A stretch of 64,000 nucleotides of DNA from JAAURS01 sp044923475 (GTDB lineage Bacteria; Cyanobacteriota; Cyanobacteriia; Thermosynechococcales; Thermosynechococcaceae), in assembly GCF_044923475.1 (NCBI RefSeq), contig NZ_CP137338.1, forward strand, positions 4,526,001 to 4,590,000. The letters run 5' to 3'. How positions within the stretch are numbered: the stretch's first letter is position 1; each line of letters begins with the position of its first letter. The translations under genes were made by a program, and so were the position numbers. The notes under the pieces are model-generated. The model ran no database searches, was not told the DNA's origin, and was given only the letters and a program-made list of their open reading frames with translations. Positions 62,946 through 64,000 of the stretch are shown piece after piece.

Positions 62946-62959
62946 GTATAGCTTTTTAC
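62946..62959 (+). promoter_or_regulatory. NtcA-type box GTA-N8-TAC
   Basis: GTATAGCTTTTTAC fits the NtcA consensus exactly. On the plus strand a TAAAGT hexamer starts 21 nt after the box, close to the 22-23 nt usual for NtcA-activated promoters. Toward nrtA the nearest hexamer is TAGTTA at about 25 nt, and the leader would be about 590 nt. The plus-strand reading fits better but would serve a small RNA or the phosphotransferase gene about 320 bp away. By chance such a 6-base match is not rare in 1 kb of AT-rich DNA. Confidence 0.45.
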
Positions 62960-63139
62960 ATCCCGTAGAGCAGAAAAGCATAAAGTTTATGCAGTTCTGA
63001 GTCCGAGGGATAAGCTCTTTTGAGAGTGGGATAGCAAGGAAGATTCATAAACTAGAATTATGAGGAGATAGAGAATAATGAACGATGTCCGGTATAGAGC
63101 GCATAAGATGAAAGGGTGCGAGCAAGTAAGACTTTAGGA

Positions 63140-63245
63140 TACTTAGGCCATTTCCAGGAAAAAGCTAACCGCTGGCTTCGGCTCCGCTCAGCCAGCTAGA
63201 GACTATTCTCGGAGGGTATAACCTTTCCTGAAAATCACCTTAGTA
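63140..63245. repeat. 106-bp foldback (MITE-like) element
   Basis: The ends are inverted copies: the left TACTTAGGCCATTTCCAGGA and, read inward from the right, TACTAAGGTGATTTTCAGGA, about 18 of 22 positions matching through AAA. A second hairpin GCTGGCT/AGCCAGC lies inside at 63171-63196. No open frame is present. It resembles a non-autonomous transposable element, or a structured RNA, located 34 bp before the phosphotransferase gene. Confidence 0.6.
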
Positions 63246-63278
63246 CAATAAAATAGGTCAACTTTGGCCCCATCGAAG

Positions 63279-64000
63279 ATGGATGCAACATTGCCAAGCC
63301 TCATTCAGCAGATGCTCCAGTCGGACTTCTACCCCCATCCCGTGCTGGAACCCGTCCAACTGCTGCAAACGCATATTTCCTACATTCTTCTGACGGGGGA
63401 GTATGCCTACAAGATCAAAAAGCCGATCGACCTTGGCTTCTTAGACTTCACGAGCCCCGAAAAGCGTCGCCACTTTTGTCAGGAAGAACTGCGCCTCAAC
63501 CGACGACTTTCGCCAGAACTCTACCTAGGAGTGCTTCCTGTCGTAGACAACGAGGATCAGTATAGCTTTGGGGTTGACGATACAGAGCAGCTCGTTGCAG
63601 ACTATGCCCTTCAAATGCGGCAGTTCCCCCAAGACATGCTCCTGAGCCAGCTCTTTCAGGATGGCAAGCTAACGCCTGAAATGGTGCAGCAATTAGCAAG
63701 GCAGGTGGCAGCGTTCCATACGAGTGCTGGCACTAATCCCGAAGTAACCGCTTACGGTAGGGTTGCGTCGATCCAGCAGGTGGCAACCAATAACTATGCC
63801 ATCAGTGCGGCTTTTATCGGAACCTCGCAAACCCAACAGCAGCTAGACGAAACCCGTACCTTTACCGATTGTTTTTTTGATCGCCATGCCGACTGGTTTG
63901 CACAGCGTCAAATCGAGGGCAAAATCCGCGAGTGTCATGGCGATCTGCACCTGAATAATGTCTGCGTCTACCGGGACAAAATCCAGATTTTCGACTGTAT
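63279..64000 (+). CDS. Phosphotransferase/AAA ATPase-like protein, N-terminal part
   Basis: ATG at 63279 opens a frame that runs off the window after 240 codons. The start reads MDATLPSLIQQMLQSDFYPH, followed by THISYILLTGEYAYKIKKPI and DLGFLDFTSPEKRRHFCQEE, typical of cyanobacterial bifunctional aminoglycoside-phosphotransferase-like/ATPase proteins of about 520 residues. The kinase catalytic loop CHGDLHLNN is near residue 222, followed by the metal-binding IFDC position at the edge. The ATPase half lies beyond the window. Substrate and role are unknown. Confidence 0.75.
   Translation, partial: MDATLPSLIQQMLQSDFYPHPVLEPVQLLQTHISYILLTGEYAYKIKKPIDLGFLDFTSPEKRRHFCQEELRLNRRLSPELYLGVLPVVDNEDQYSFGVDDTEQLVADYALQMRQFPQDMLLSQLFQDGKLTPEMVQQLARQVAAFHTSAGTNPEVTAYGRVASIQQVATNNYAISAAFIGTSQTQQQLDETRTFTDCFFDRHADWFAQRQIEGKIRECHGDLHLNNVCVYRDKIQIFDC

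Larger units (their letters stand above)
62314..63278. other. Long AT-rich spacer upstream of nrtA
   Basis: These 965 bp have no convincing protein gene on either strand. They hold the nrtA ribosome-binding site, a 19-bp palindrome (62772-62790), an NtcA-type box (62946-62959) and a foldback repeat (63140-63245), each listed separately. In many cyanobacteria nirA lies immediately upstream of nrtA; it is absent here. An uncharacterised small RNA could start at the NtcA-type box. Confidence 0.6.

Noticed and set aside
1..64000. CRISPR arrays, rRNA, tmRNA, prophage or conjugative genes
   Set aside because: No regularly spaced direct repeats of 24-40 bp, no conserved RNA segments and no structural phage or transfer genes were seen.

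Overview
The window reads as a piece of a cyanobacterial chromosome. The octamer GCGATCGC (HIP1) recurs throughout. The gene set includes pipX-pipY-sepF-proC in the usual cyanobacterial order, an nrtABCD nitrate transporter, hemF, menF, a CofH-type FO synthase subunit, a CruA/CruP-type lycopene cyclase fragment, a PatD-like protein and a Mo-dependent nitrogenase C-terminal-like protein. PatD-like and nitrogenase-associated families hint at a filamentous lineage but do not prove heterocysts.

Layout. 1-2.4 kb: the 3' end of a lycopene cyclase-like gene, then a foldback repeat split by a complete IS4-type insertion sequence with a 10-bp target duplication. 2.4-5.3 kb: a DUF1800/DUF1501 pair. 5.7-7.8 kb: an ECF sigma factor, its anti-sigma factor, a Spy/CpxP-like periplasmic protein and a small exported protein. 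8-9.8 kb: a Mo-nitrogenase C-terminal-like protein and an AMIN-amidase. 9.8-13.7 kb: a kinase-WD40, PP2C phosphatase and von Willebrand A triad, translationally coupled in part. 13.8-24.1 kb: housekeeping and regulatory genes (Rel/SpoT, PatD-like, PP2C, pseudouridine synthase, EcfT, chorismate-using synthase, pipX, pipY, sepF, proC).

24.1-37.3 kb is the most distinctive region. It holds a GH3-family adenylating enzyme, a divergent fatty acyl-AMP ligase with its own carrier domain, and a 2653-residue fully reducing type I polyketide synthase fused to a PLP-dependent alpha-oxoamine synthase. A reductase resembling 3-ketodihydrosphingosine reductase follows directly. Together they look like a self-contained assembly line for a sphingoid-base-like amino lipid: load a fatty acid, extend it with malonate, release it by decarboxylative condensation with an amino acid, then reduce the 3-keto group.

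37.3-39.2 kb is a scar zone: a VapB-like antitoxin with only the first codons of its VapC partner left, an IS256-type element, and a truncated gene start. 39.3-53.5 kb carries mixed housekeeping genes (ABC exporter, GNAT, cofH, DUF3352, hemF, menF, def, Uma2 nucleases, dprA). 54.3-56.7 kb holds a FadE-type acyl-CoA dehydrogenase, unexpected in a cyanobacterium. 56.8-62.3 kb is nrtDCBA on the minus strand, followed by about 960 bp of AT-rich spacer with an NtcA-like box, a 19-bp palindrome and a second foldback element. The window ends inside a phosphotransferase/ATPase gene.

Sites located by eye may be off by a base. No alignment or database search was run; family names rest on recognised motifs and context.
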